Assembly (NCBI GenBank): GCA_029243025.1
Contig: JAQWSU010000042.1
Span: 152,832-216,831, forward strand
DNA from: Pirellulaceae bacterium
Lineage (GTDB): Bacteria > Planctomycetota > Planctomycetia > Pirellulales > Pirellulaceae
Length of the DNA: 64,000 bases
Direction of reading: 5' to 3'
Part shown: piece by piece, positions 1-9,460 of the stretch
Layout of the letters: every line of letters starts with the position of its first letter
Numbering within the stretch: the first letter of the stretch is position 1
The notes under the pieces: model-generated
Told to the model about the DNA's origin: nothing
Databases searched by the model: none
The model's input: the letters and a program-made list of their open reading frames with translations, nothing else
Made by a program: the position numbers and the translations under genes

Positions 1-2784
1 AGACAGCATGGGGTAAGCTGAGGTTCGTTGAAAGAATGTGTAAACACCGCGGCGATATCGATCGCCACCTTCGCTGGCTTGCCATGGACCGCGATTGATG
101 ACATCCACAAAAGCAAGTTCAACGGTGCCGGGTGGTAATGGTGGGTAAACACTCTCACCATGAATTCGTGGGTCCAAGAGCCCGCTGGTCGCAAGCGCCA
201 GATCTCGTACTGTTTCTGCGTTGACGCGTAAACGATTTTGACGAGCCAGCCAGTGGTTATTTGGATCAATTTCGAGAAGCTCAGGCCGAATCGCGGAAGA
301 CTGTTGGTAGGTTGCTGAGTTGACGATCAGGCGATGCAATTGTTTGACGCTCCAGTCGTTTGCGACGAAGCGGGAGGCAAGCCAGTCCAACAGCTTGGGA
401 TGAGTTGGGAGGGTTCCCTGTGAGCCAAAATCCCGATCTGAATTGACAAGGCCATGCCCAAATAACATTTGCCAAAAACGATTCACTGTGACACGAGGTG
501 TGAGGTGATTGTCCCTCGCGAGAATCCAACGCGCTAAGTCCAGTCGATCCGGTGTCGTTCCACGGGCGCGAAACGTATGAAGAAAGTTGGGAGTGTCAGT
601 CGCGACTTCGGCTCCTTTTTGGAGGAACTCCCCGCGCAGGTGGACATGGGTGGGACGCAGTGCATCACGCTGAGCGAGTCCAATGCCTGTGCCGTGTGCG
701 AGTTGAGGTGGGTTTTGACTAAGTTTCGACAGGAGTTGCTCGACCTCCATGACGCGAGAATTTTTGGAGATTAGAAAGTCGAGTTGTGCAGTTTGTTGTT
801 CGGCCAGGCGATCTTCGGTCGGGATGCTCGCAATGGCCAAAAATGCTTCTAAGCGAGGATCACTGGCCAGGAGAACGACTTCCTGCACATCGAGTGCTCG
901 CTGGTAAACGCGCACTTCATCGATTTGGCCATGAAAGAAGCCGCCCTCTCGGCGGCTACCGATTCGCCAGGGTTGATCAATGGCGAAATCTCCCGCAAGC
1001 TGATCGAAGTGTACATCTTGAGGCTGCGGCTTACCGTCGATGAAAATCTGGATGCCCGACGCCTTGCGGCTGCCGTCATATCGCATCAGCAGATGCTGCC
1101 ATTGTTCTTCAGCGATTTTCGTTTTGGTGGTTACCTTGATCGCGTCCTGTGGCCAAGTGTCAACCAGGTGGACCTCCAGGATCCCGTTGTTGACGGTAAA
1201 GTCAATGCCGCGGAAACTAGCCGATTCGTTCATTTTGGTGACAATCGCACCAATTCCGCCACGGTAGTAGCACCATGCCGAAATCGTCACTGGATGATGA
1301 TTGGGTTGCGGGATTTCCTTTACCGTGAATTCGATCCGGTCGTTGCTGCCATTAAAATCAATCGCCCGACCTTGGTTCGATGGAGTGACGCGTGGAGCCT
1401 GTTCCCCTAGGAATTTTGCTTCCTTTTCATCTACCCTGTTTTTCAGCGGCTGTTTACCGTCAAAGGTGAAGTGTGCAATCGCTTGCAGGTTGTTGAGGCG
1501 AGACGTTTGCTGTGAATTTTTTTCCAGCCATTCCGCTTCCAGCTTCTCAGCTTGATGTTCAATGGTGACTTGAAGCTCCTTCAGCTCTTTTTCGGCTGTT
1601 TCCGTCGCGACGGCGTATTGACGTTTTTCGCGTTCGAAATCAGCCAACTGGGCACGTGTTGGTTCAAGCTGGAAGTTGGTTTCGTCCGAGCTGTTAAAAA
1701 ATGCATAGAGTTGATAATACTCATGCTGAGTAATCGGGTCGTATTTGTGAGTGTGGCATTGAGCACACTCGAAGGTTAGGCCAAGCCAGACGGTTGAAAC
1801 GGTATTCGTGCGGTCAACGACTTGTTTGACACGGTCCTCTTCTTTGTCGATACCGCCTTCTCGGTTGGTTAAAGTGTTGCGGTGAAAACCTGTCGCCAGT
1901 TTGACGTCGGGCGTTGCTCCGGGAAGAAGATCTCCGGCGATCTGTTGTTCGGTAAATTGATCGAATGGCAAGTCACGATTGATGGCTCGGATTACCCAGT
2001 CCCGCCACTGGTAGGCGTGTGGGCGCGGCTCATCTTTTTCGTAGCCGTCGGAATCCGCGTAGCGTGCTAGGTCCAACCAGTAGCGACCCCATCGTTCGCC
2101 ATAGTGGGGTGAGGCCAATAGTTTTTCCACGAGTTGCTCGTACCAATTCGGTTGGGAGCAAGCTATCCAGTGTTGCCACTGTTGATCGGTGGGAGGCAAG
2201 CCGATTAGGTCCAAATGCAGTCGGCGGATCAATGTCGATCGATCTGCTTTCCGGGCTGGGGCGATTGAGTGAGTTTCGAGTTGGTGGAGGACGAAATGAT
2301 CGATACCATTTCTTGGCCAGCTGGGATGGGTAATCGACGGTAATGCAGGCGAAGCGATCGGTTGATAGGCCCAATGTGACTTGGCTGGATCAGCGGGGTC
2401 AATGCCGTCGGGCCAAATCGCACCTGCGTCGATCCACTTGGTTAGAAGGGAAACTTCTTTCGCGGAAAGCGGTTTTCCCTCTGGCGGCATGCGCTGATCG
2501 GGGTCATGGCTCGTGATGCGGCTGATGAGGGGGCTTTTTCCACTTTGTCCGGGAGAGATAGCGTGGCCCGAATCACCCCCAGAAAATGCGAGTTGCTTTT
2601 GGTCTAGCCGTAGGCCAGCTTCACTCGTTTCAAAGCCATGGCAACTGTAGCATCTCGAACGAAAGATGGGTTGAATCTGTGAAGTAAAGTCGATTGTCGC
2701 TGCGGTTTCATTGGCTGACGCATTGGGATGGAGCAGGCATCCAACTAAGACGACCAAACCGAATGGTAAGAACCGAATTGCCAT
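1..2784 (-). CDS. Planctomycete cytochrome / DUF1549-LamG-DUF1553 protein (3' end beyond window)
   Basis: Reading back from an ATG at 2784 the frame stays open to base 1, giving 928 residues without the C-terminus. Residues 1-24 form a signal peptide (hydrophobic stretch ending near ASA). A heme-attachment motif CYSCH lies at 45-49, followed by the typical PPEGKPLS and WIDAGA segments of the planctomycete cytochrome c domain. A DUF1549 region with YGERWGRYWLDLARY-like sequence follows, then a LamG-like insertion at about 440-625 (a DEVRVYQRAL segment marks its end), then DUF1553 from about 740 (PDRLDLARW, VNRFWQMLFG). The family is secreted and its reaction is unknown; an electron-transfer or surface redox role is inferred from the heme motif. 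In this phylum such genes are usually followed by a DUF1501 gene, which would lie outside the window. It is 238 bp downstream of the DUF1552 gene and may be co-transcribed. Confidence 0.93.
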   Translation of the reverse strand, partial: MAIRFLPFGLVVLVGCLLHPNASANETAATIDFTSQIQPIFRSRCYSCHGFETSEAGLRLDQKQLAFSGGDSGHAISPGQSGKSPLISRITSHDPDQRMPPEGKPLSAKEVSLLTKWIDAGAIWPDGIDPADPAKSHWAYQPIASPALPSITHPSWPRNGIDHFVLHQLETHSIAPARKADRSTLIRRLHLDLIGLPPTDQQWQHWIACSQPNWYEQLVEKLLASPHYGERWGRYWLDLARYADSDGYEKDEPRPHAYQWRDWVIRAINRDLPFDQFTEQQIAGDLLPGATPDVKLATGFHRNTLTNREGGIDKEEDRVKQVVDRTNTVSTVWLGLTFECAQCHTHKYDPITQHEYYQLYAFFNSSDETNFQLEPTRAQLADFEREKRQYAVATETAEKELKELQVTIEHQAEKLEAEWLEKNSQQTSRLNNLQAIAHFTFDGKQPLKNRVDEKEAKFLGEQAPRVTPSNQGRAIDFNGSNDRIEFTVKEIPQPNHHPVTISAWCYYRGGIGAIVTKMNESASFRGIDFTVNNGILEVHLVDTWPQDAIKVTTKTKIAEEQWQHLLMRYDGSRKASGIQIFIDGKPQPQDVHFDQLAGDFAIDQPWRIGSRREGGFFHGQIDEVRVYQRALDVQEVVLLASDPRLEAFLAIASIPTEDRLAEQQTAQLDFLISKNSRVMEVEQLLSKLSQNPPQLAHGTGIGLAQRDALRPTHVHLRGEFLQKGAEVATDTPNFLHTFRARGTTPDRLDLARWILARDNHLTPRVTVNRFWQMLFGHGLVNSDRDFGSQGTLPTHPKLLDWLASRFVANDWSVKQLHRLIVNSATYQQSSAIRPELLEIDPNNHWLARQNRLRVNAETVRDLALATSGLLDPRIHGESVYPPLPPGTVELAFVDVINRGPWQASEGGDRYRRGVYTFFQRTSAYPMLS

Positions 2785-3022
2785 CGTTGTTTGACTCCTG
2801 GGATGAACGACTTCGACACGCCCTCAGGATAATCGCTGCCGCGTCAGCCGAGTAGCTCTTGCCACGACAATGGCCCAAGAAAGTGAACAAAATAAGTGTC
2901 GTCACCGCGCGGGAAGCAGTCCGATGGAGTTGAGTGTCGACCAATTCAGCCGGCTGTCGCCGTATTCGGCCTTCGTCCGGTCGATTGGGGGACGTCGATT
3001 GGGGGACGTCGATTGCCCCTTT
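2785..3022. repeat. Intergenic stretch with a 14-bp tandem repeat
   Basis: This 238-bp gap between the DUF1552 and DUF1549/DUF1553 genes holds a 14-bp unit, TCGATTGGGGGACG, repeated about 2.4 times at 2981-3015, right next to the end of the DUF1552 gene. I see no gene or clear terminator. It looks like slippage-type tandem duplication; a regulatory role is not indicated. Confidence 0.6.
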
Positions 3023-4366
3023 TTAAGACTGAAGGATGTCGGTGAGTTCACCCGAACTGTCTGCGAATGATTCCGTCGGAATGGATAGCTTATTTAGTAA
3101 AGTGACAAACAAATTCGAAAGCGGAATGCTGTCGCTTAGTTGGCGGAATTGGCCATGCTCAAGACCCATTTGTTGACCACCGGCTAACACGAGCGGGTAG
3201 TTGGAGTTGTTGTGTGTTTGGCTATTGCTGCTTCCGTACAGGATAAGGGAATGATCCAGGATGGTGGCGTCTCCTTCCTGAGACGCATCCAGGCGACCGA
3301 GGAAAAAAGCGAATTGTTCCGCCATGAAACGGTCCCATTTCCCCAGGTTTTCTGCGCCTTGCGGTTTGTTCCAATCATGAGCCAAGCTGTGTAGCGAGCC
3401 TTTAAACCCCTGAAGTTGTGGGAATTTCCCTGCCTTTGAGGAGGCGTCTGCCATGCTGGCAATTTGGTAGGTTGCGACCCGCGTTGAATCGGTGCGAAAC
3501 GCCAGGTAAATCAGATCGTACATGGTGCGAATCAAGGCTTGAGGGGCTTCGTCATCCGACGCGAGCTGGAGTTTTTCGCGATCCTGGTCGCTAAGTTCGG
3601 GGCGAGGGATTTCGATCCAAGCTTGTGCTTGACCGACCTGTTGCTCAATTTGCCGAACGGAAGCCAGATACTCATCCAGCTTTTGGCGATCGTTATTGCC
3701 GAGTTTCATGCGGAGCGAATTTGCGTTGGCCAGAATTCGGTCTAGCATTTGAGAAGTGCTTTTCAGGCGTCGCTGTTCGGCAAGCGATCCAGCATCTCCA
3801 GCCCCAAAGAAGCGGTCGAATATTTGTTGTGGTTGGTTCAGCGCCGGAATCGGATAGCCTTGATCGTTATAAGACAGTGTGCTGGAGCGTGTGGGTTCGC
3901 CTACGCCACCATCGGTCGACATCGTCAGAGAGGCAAAACGAGTTTGTGGGCCTATCGATTTGGCGATTACCTGATCCAAGGAAACCGTGTTACGTAGGTA
4001 CTTGCCGTTCAGATGAGCACCGGTCAAGAACGTATCGCCCGTGTCATGGGCTCCCATTTTTCGACCGTTGGGGTGGGATAATCCTCCGATAACCGACAGT
4101 TTGCTGCGCAGTTTTTCGAGGGACAACAGGCTCTCATTGAACTGGAAGTCGCGTCCTGGTTTGTCCGGAAACCAACGCCACTTAGCTGCTTGGCTGTCAG
4201 GTTTTGGTAGACTCACTCCAAAGGGAAAGTAGATACCGCAGAATCGATGGGGGCGATTGAGGGGCGGAACATCCTGTGCCATGCATTCCAAATAGGGAAG
4301 TGCCAGCGAAGCGCCAGTTCCCATCAGGAAGGTTCGCCGATCCAGATGCCAGGATTTACGGGACAT
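3023..4366 (-). CDS. DUF1552 family secreted protein (Tat-type signal)
   Basis: The protein is 447 residues from the ATG at 4366. An upstream in-frame ATG at 4375 sits directly against the Shine-Dalgarno AAGGAG, so the inner start with a 9-nt spacing fits better. The N-terminus has a twin-arginine motif (DRRTFLMGTG) and a hydrophobic stretch to about residue 30, indicating Tat export. The rest matches DUF1552: PHRFCGIYFPFGV near the start, a central segment on DQVIAKSIGPQTRF, and a C-terminal LILYGSSNSQTHNN followed by PLVLAGG. DUF1552 proteins are nearly always beside DUF1592-group cytochromes in planctomycetes, and here that gene is 72 bp upstream on the same strand, so the pair is very likely an operon. 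The biochemical function is unknown. Confidence 0.93.
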   Translation of the reverse strand: MSRKSWHLDRRTFLMGTGASLALPYLECMAQDVPPLNRPHRFCGIYFPFGVSLPKPDSQAAKWRWFPDKPGRDFQFNESLLSLEKLRSKLSVIGGLSHPNGRKMGAHDTGDTFLTGAHLNGKYLRNTVSLDQVIAKSIGPQTRFASLTMSTDGGVGEPTRSSTLSYNDQGYPIPALNQPQQIFDRFFGAGDAGSLAEQRRLKSTSQMLDRILANANSLRMKLGNNDRQKLDEYLASVRQIEQQVGQAQAWIEIPRPELSDQDREKLQLASDDEAPQALIRTMYDLIYLAFRTDSTRVATYQIASMADASSKAGKFPQLQGFKGSLHSLAHDWNKPQGAENLGKWDRFMAEQFAFFLGRLDASQEGDATILDHSLILYGSSNSQTHNNSNYPLVLAGGQQMGLEHGQFRQLSDSIPLSNLFVTLLNKLSIPTESFADSSGELTDILQS

Positions 4367-4438
4367 GGAAATCATCTCCTTGCCGATATAAGACCCTTTG
4401 AGTATAGCGGATTAGTGTCGCGGTTGAAATCGGAACTA

Positions 4439-6862
4439 TCACTTAGTCTGAAACGCCTGACTGGCCACGATCTGTTGGACGAGTTGTCGCAATCGGAAAC
4501 CTTGCTCCGTGAAATGGGCCGCCAACGCATTGGCTTCCTCTTCATCGGTTAATTCGAGGGAACGCCCCAGTGCGAAGCTCAATAATCGACGGGTTAAAGC
4601 ATTGCCGAACTGTTGGGCACGATGCTGAATGAGATGCTGTTGTAATCCTTTGAGCCCATCAAGTTGAGTGCCGTCGGATAACATTCCAATCGCTACGATC
4701 GGTTTTGCGGACGGTTTTCCATCCTGCATTGTAGTCGTATCTCGCCAGCGCCCAACGGCGTCAAAGTTTTCCAGAGCGATTCCCCAAGGGTCGATGTTTC
4801 GATGGCAAGAAGCACAGGATGCTTGTTCGCGGTGGATCTCAAGACGTTCGCGCACGGACAGTTTTGCGAAGTTCGGGTTGGCTTCGTCTAAGTCAGGTAC
4901 ATCCGGTGGCGGGGGGAGTGGCGGATCGCCGAGCAACCGATCTCGAATCCAAACCGCGCGTCGAATTGGATGGGAATCTCTTCCATTTGAGTTGGCGAGT
5001 AGCAGGCCTGCATGCCCCAAAATACCCCCAGGTTGCTGTTGGGTAAGTAGTTTCACGGGGCGAAAAGTCGTCCCGTAAATACCTCCGATGCCATAGTGGC
5101 GAGCCAACGATTCATTGAGCATCGTGTAGTCGGCTTTGAGTAGTTTCAAGGCGCTGTCGTCCCCACGTAGTAACTCACTGAACAGTTCGGTGGTCTCTTG
5201 GGCCATGGCTTGTTTGGTCGAAGCGCGAAAGTCCGGATGAAGTTTGGAATCAACAGCGATCGTTTCGATTCGTTCGAGTTCGAGCCATTGGGATACGAAT
5301 TGAGTGATGAAACGTTGGGAACGCTCGTCGGCCAGCATGCGGTTGACCTCGGCTTGCAGCATTTTACTTTCACCCAGCAGGCCGCGTGTGGCGGCTTGCA
5401 GCAGGCGATCATCGGGCATGGTGCTCCATAAGAAGTACGAAAGTCGAGAGGCCAACTCCCAATCGGTGACAGCTCGTTTCTCGTTGCCACCCGGTTCGAC
5501 CAGGTAGAGGAACTCCGGTTGAATGAGAATCATTGCCAACGTCTCGCGGACTGCCTCTTCCAGGGAGGGATAGTCCGGTCGAATCACTGTGTAAAAGCTC
5601 GTCGTTCGGACGATTTCCGATTTTGTGGGGGGCCGACGAAAGGCTCGTGTGAGAAACCGTCGAAACACTTCCTCGAGGTACGCTGCTTCATCGGCATGTC
5701 GTTGTTGGGATGCGAAGAGAATACGTTGATGGTTGGCGGGGGGCCATTCCGAAAATGCAGGGCCTTCGAAGTCAATCGATTCGATCAGGAGGTGCGGTAA
5801 GTGAGGTTCTGGGCGGAAGCCCTTTCGTTCCTTACCATCGTCCTGGATCTTCTCAATCTTGTTGGGAATCGCGGTGCCGTCGTCATAGATGTTTCTGAGT
5901 CGAATGACGAGGCCGGGGTATTTTCCTTGCCCGCGTACCGGAAGTGGAAAGTTTTCGAGTCGACCGCGAAACTCGTACTGTTGGATATCTTCTGAAATGA
6001 TCTCTCGTACCCCTGCGACACGGAAATGTACTTCCGTGTCCGGTCGATATCCGACAGCCACTTCCAGCAGCGGAAATCCTTTGTTCGGTTTGAGCTTTGC
6101 CTGGGTACGAACGCGGATAATGAAATCTCCCGTTTCCGGATAATCATTAACAATCTTGACCAGGAATTTCTGAGCCCGCTCCAGTCGGTTGGAGGGCTCG
6201 GTTGGGCCACGCCAACCTCCGATGTTGCTCTGCTTGAAATGGTGTCGAAAGACTTGAGGGGGCGATCCGCTTACAATCACCCGGTTCAAGCCGCGCCGTG
6301 CCGCCTCCAAATAGAAATCCAGTTGGGTGGCTGACATTTGCAATGAACGACCGTTGTTGAAGAAGCCGTCTGCGGATCGTCCGTCGGGTGGGAAGTCGCG
6401 AACGTAGTTCATTTCGAGCCCGAGCAGATCGACCATTGTCTGTTGGTACTCCGCACGGTTCAGACGTCGAAGAACGACACGTCCACCGGTACTTGCTTGT
6501 GCGGAAATCGCCTCTTGCAGATTGGTGGAGATCCAGTGGGTGACAATTTTTCGCTCGTCAGCACTCAGTTGCGGCTCTTCAGTCGGTGGCATTTTTGTGC
6601 CGTTGATGGCGTTCAACGCCTCCATCCACTTTTGGGTTGTATCTCGATTGGCGAGAAAGTCGGTGGAAAGCTGATCAAAGCGAATATTGGCTTCCTGCGT
6701 TTCCGGGCCATGGCAGTGACCGCAACGAGCCATCAAGATAGGTAGTACGTCGGCTGTGTAGTCTGGCGTCGTATCCTGGTTTTGCGCGCTCGCATCCATC
6801 GCCGCGAATGAGACTAGCAGCGCGGCGGAGCAAATCAGGTTGATCGGGGGGAGCAGTTGCAT
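4439..6862 (-). CDS. Planctomycete diheme cytochrome, DUF1587/DUF1595/DUF1592/DUF1588/DUF1585 protein
   Basis: The likely start is the ATG at 6862, because it begins a good signal peptide (MQLLPPINLICSAALL to about ASAQ); an ATG at 6970 adds 36 residues with no such character. The mature protein has the heme motif CGHCH near residues 47-51. It then shows the ordered DUFs of this family: DUF1587 around RRLNRAEYQQTMVDLLGL, DUF1595, DUF1592 (SRLSYFLWSTMPDD), DUF1588 (GLLLANSNGRDSHPIRR with a second CASCH heme motif just after) and C-terminal DUF1585 (RRLLSFALGRSLE). Two CXXCH motifs indicate two c-type hemes. It is the first gene of the pair with DUF1552. The family is secreted and probably redox-active, with no established substrate. 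Confidence 0.93.
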   Translation of the reverse strand: MQLLPPINLICSAALLVSFAAMDASAQNQDTTPDYTADVLPILMARCGHCHGPETQEANIRFDQLSTDFLANRDTTQKWMEALNAINGTKMPPTEEPQLSADERKIVTHWISTNLQEAISAQASTGGRVVLRRLNRAEYQQTMVDLLGLEMNYVRDFPPDGRSADGFFNNGRSLQMSATQLDFYLEAARRGLNRVIVSGSPPQVFRHHFKQSNIGGWRGPTEPSNRLERAQKFLVKIVNDYPETGDFIIRVRTQAKLKPNKGFPLLEVAVGYRPDTEVHFRVAGVREIISEDIQQYEFRGRLENFPLPVRGQGKYPGLVIRLRNIYDDGTAIPNKIEKIQDDGKERKGFRPEPHLPHLLIESIDFEGPAFSEWPPANHQRILFASQQRHADEAAYLEEVFRRFLTRAFRRPPTKSEIVRTTSFYTVIRPDYPSLEEAVRETLAMILIQPEFLYLVEPGGNEKRAVTDWELASRLSYFLWSTMPDDRLLQAATRGLLGESKMLQAEVNRMLADERSQRFITQFVSQWLELERIETIAVDSKLHPDFRASTKQAMAQETTELFSELLRGDDSALKLLKADYTMLNESLARHYGIGGIYGTTFRPVKLLTQQQPGGILGHAGLLLANSNGRDSHPIRRAVWIRDRLLGDPPLPPPPDVPDLDEANPNFAKLSVRERLEIHREQASCASCHRNIDPWGIALENFDAVGRWRDTTTMQDGKPSAKPIVAIGMLSDGTQLDGLKGLQQHLIQHRAQQFGNALTRRLLSFALGRSLELTDEEEANALAAHFTEQGFRLRQLVQQIVASQAFQTK

Positions 6863-7171
6863 GGTGGCAGGAAGCAGTTGTGGAACCGGCTCGGGCGGGG
6901 AGCGTTTGGATCGGCGTTCGAGTTGCGAAGGCCGTTGAGGAAAAGTATTCGTCCAATTCCGAGGCGCCAAACACCCTACCGCGTATCATAATAGGTTGGA
7001 TTGCCAATGTCGACTCAAATACCCATCGCCCACGCCAGCGTTGACATGGCTCCGAGGCCAATGGGGGTGACGAGTCACGAGATTCGTAGCAGGAAATTGG
7101 ACTTGGTTAGGTTGAATACTTAGAACCAAGCAAGATCTGCTAGGGGATCTTGCCCTGTTGAGAAAGATTGA
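6863..7171. other. Divergent intergenic region
   Basis: This 309-bp gap separates the divergently transcribed cytochrome gene (minus) and hydrolase gene (plus). It must hold both promoters, but I could not assign -35/-10 boxes with confidence. No RNA gene or repeat is visible. Confidence 0.5.
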
Positions 7172-8146
7172 ATGATGCATCGAAAGTTCGGGATCGTGTT
7201 GACGCTTGCGCTTCTGGTTTCGTCTTGCCATCTTGCGAACGCAGAGACGGAGGTGGAATCAGTCGTACTCGGTCCGGCTGATAATCAAGGGGAACTCAAA
7301 CCCATTCTTCGTGGGGAAACACCCACCAGCGAGTCAGCGACGAAGGCCGGTCCGTTTCAGGTCGGAAAGCTGCGCGAGGCTGATGGGCTCCGTGATGGGC
7401 CGGATTACGACGGCGCAACAATCTATTATCCGATTGACGCCAAGCCTCCATTCGCAAGCGTGATTATTGTCCCCGGCTATGTGTCGAGAGAAAGTTCCAT
7501 CCAAGAATGGGGGCCGTTTTACGCATCGCATGGGTTTGTCGTGATGACCATTGGCACCAATCAATTGAAGGATTATGTGGCTGCCCGCGCTGCTGCCTTG
7601 CTGGACGCGAAGGTGACACTTTTGGCTGAACAAACGCGCGACGGTTCCCCTCTAAGGGGGAAACTCGACCGTCGACGCATCGGGGTAAGCGGGTGGTCGA
7701 TGGGTGGCGGTGGGGCTCAGTTAGCCGCTGTAAAAGATCGATCGTTTGCTGCAGTCGTTGCACTCTGCCCGTGGACACCTCGAGGTGATTTTGACCATTC
7801 GGTTCCCGTATTGATTTTTGGGGGTACCAAGGATCGATTTGCACCCTTCCCCGAAAATGGTTTGCCACATTTTAAGAACACACCGGCCGATACCCCGAAG
7901 CTTATGTTGGTGATCGATGGGAAAGGGCATTGGGTGGCGAACGGCCCTCGTGGAACATTCAAAGATCGTGGATGCGACGATGTGGGGCGATTTGCGCTTT
8001 CGTGGCTGAAGCTGTTTCTCGAAGGTGATGAGCGTTATCGAAAGTTTCTGTTGAAGAAACCAGATGAAGCGAGCCAGTTTGAGAATAACCTGACCACCGC
8101 GAAAAGCACGGCTGATCAGGAATCAACCGAAGCAATCGCGGATTGA
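7172..8146 (+). CDS. Secreted alpha/beta hydrolase of the polyester (PET) hydrolase/cutinase-like family
   Basis: A 324-residue protein. Residues 1-25 are a signal peptide; VSSC at 16-19 also fits a lipobox, so it could be a lipoprotein. The core aligns well with PET hydrolases such as IsPETase from memory: PGYVSRESSI at 101-110, EWGPFYASHGFVVMTI at 112-127, the nucleophile elbow GWSMGGGG at 174-181, CPW at 199-201, and the Asp/His segments. The predicted triad is Ser176, Asp221 (GGTKDRFAP) and His253 (GKGHW). The residues matching the PETase oxyanion and aromatic clamp positions (Tyr103, Met177, Trp201) are all kept. The cysteines forming the two IsPETase disulfides are not at the matching positions. 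Known members hydrolyse esters of aliphatic or aromatic polyesters; natural substrates may be cutin-like or lipid esters. Dienelactone hydrolase-type annotation is the alternative. It appears monocistronic. Confidence 0.9.
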   Translation: MMHRKFGIVLTLALLVSSCHLANAETEVESVVLGPADNQGELKPILRGETPTSESATKAGPFQVGKLREADGLRDGPDYDGATIYYPIDAKPPFASVIIVPGYVSRESSIQEWGPFYASHGFVVMTIGTNQLKDYVAARAAALLDAKVTLLAEQTRDGSPLRGKLDRRRIGVSGWSMGGGGAQLAAVKDRSFAAVVALCPWTPRGDFDHSVPVLIFGGTKDRFAPFPENGLPHFKNTPADTPKLMLVIDGKGHWVANGPRGTFKDRGCDDVGRFALSWLKLFLEGDERYRKFLLKKPDEASQFENNLTTAKSTADQESTEAIAD

Positions 8147-8224
8147 ACCTTCTCGGTAATTCGAATGGCCTGTGCCGTTGAGTTCAGGGAGTGCTCTCCG
8201 GCAAGGCATTCTGCCGGTCGCCTG

Positions 8225-9460
8225 CTATTTGCATCGACGCATTGCGAAGAACCCAAGCAAGCTCGTCAGCAATAACAAGAAAGAACTCGGCTCAGGGATT
8301 GCCACTGCGGCGCGGGGGCCTTTCTCAAAACCGCCGTCGGAAAAAGCTGAAACAAAGTCGCTCGAGTTGAACTCTCCGTCTGCGTTCCAGTCCCCTGTAG
8401 CCCAGGTAGAATTCAAGCTGATGCTATCCTCGAATTGACCCGCAACAAAAACGGTTACGAAGTCTGAGGAATTGAACTCGCCATCGAGATTGGCGTCACC
8501 AATCCAGGTGTTCTTGAGTCCCGTGACCCATTGATGATAGTCGTCGCCGTTCACGAGTTGGTCAGCGGTTAGATCGTACGACTCGTTGTTGGTGCCCGCG
8601 AGGATCTCAGCATGTAAAAGGTCAATGTCATTGATGTCCAGCGAGCCGTTGGCGTCGAAGTCGCCGGCTTGGGCTGTCGCGCCAATGAGTGTGATTGAAT
8701 TCCAGGTGGTGGGATCGGCAATGGTATTGATACCCTCACCAAAATCAGTGTACAGAGTCGCGTTCGCCGCGCCGCCCTCAGTCGCGAAACTAAGCAGGAT
8801 AAAGCTCAGTCCGTGTTGATCTCCGGCGGTTGGTGCATAGTCGGGGGCTGCGTCGTCCATTGCGGCTGCCCACGGAATGGTCGTTTCGAGTGTGTAGCCA
8901 GATTCGTCCTCATTGATCGTGCCGGCTACGGTGATGCTTTCATATTCATCTGGGTCGAGCTTGGGGCCGTGGCGGTATATGTCTGGACCGAATTCATCGC
9001 TCGTTTCAACTACGATGTCATAGATGGCAGCCACCGAATCGCCGGGGTCCACGTCATCGGGGATACCATCTTCAAAAAAATGGTCCCAATTGTTAAATGG
9101 ATTGAAACAGGGCTGAATGACATCCTGCGCGTTATAGGCGCTATTCCCTCCGTTAGAATCTAACTGGTAGAGCGGGGTGTCATCTTTGACAATCGCAGCA
9201 ATGTTAAGATTGGTATCGTCCCAAGAAACATACCAAATCGCGCTGAGATTTTCTTCCGACGAACCTGACCCTTCGAGAGGAATCGCACCGGTCTCGACGG
9301 GCCAGATCATGGGAATGGCAAGTTGCCCCATTTTCTCACTGTCGCTGATAATGCCATCGGCAGTTGGACTGTATTTAGGTACCTCTCGGTCGAACTGAGC
9401 CAGCACGGTTGCCGGAAGGCTAAAGATGAAAATCGAAAAGCAAATGATTGAAAATTTCAT
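8225..9460 (-). CDS. CBM9-like domain protein with EF-hand cassette and PEP-CTERM
   Basis: A 411-residue protein. Residues 1-21 are a signal peptide (to VLAQ). Residues about 30-235 resemble the CBM9/DOMON-like sugar- or heme-binding fold (YSPTADGIISDSE at the start, WYVSWDDTNLNIAAIVKDD, then TLETTIPWAA). Residues about 270-385 form four acidic dockerin-like loops (GDFDANGSLDINDID, DLTADQLVNGDDY, GDANLDGEFNSSDF, GDWNADGEFNSSDF), each fitting a DxDxDG-type calcium site. The C-terminus IPEPSSFLLLLTSLLGFF then MRRCK is a PEP-CTERM sorting signal. An SD (GGAG) lies 11 nt before the ATG. It is likely a surface carbohydrate-binding protein, released or anchored after exosortase cleavage. Convergent with the hydrolase gene, 78 bp away. 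Confidence 0.9.
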   Translation of the reverse strand: MKFSIICFSIFIFSLPATVLAQFDREVPKYSPTADGIISDSEKMGQLAIPMIWPVETGAIPLEGSGSSEENLSAIWYVSWDDTNLNIAAIVKDDTPLYQLDSNGGNSAYNAQDVIQPCFNPFNNWDHFFEDGIPDDVDPGDSVAAIYDIVVETSDEFGPDIYRHGPKLDPDEYESITVAGTINEDESGYTLETTIPWAAAMDDAAPDYAPTAGDQHGLSFILLSFATEGGAANATLYTDFGEGINTIADPTTWNSITLIGATAQAGDFDANGSLDINDIDLLHAEILAGTNNESYDLTADQLVNGDDYHQWVTGLKNTWIGDANLDGEFNSSDFVTVFVAGQFEDSISLNSTWATGDWNADGEFNSSDFVSAFSDGGFEKGPRAAVAIPEPSSFLLLLTSLLGFFAMRRCK

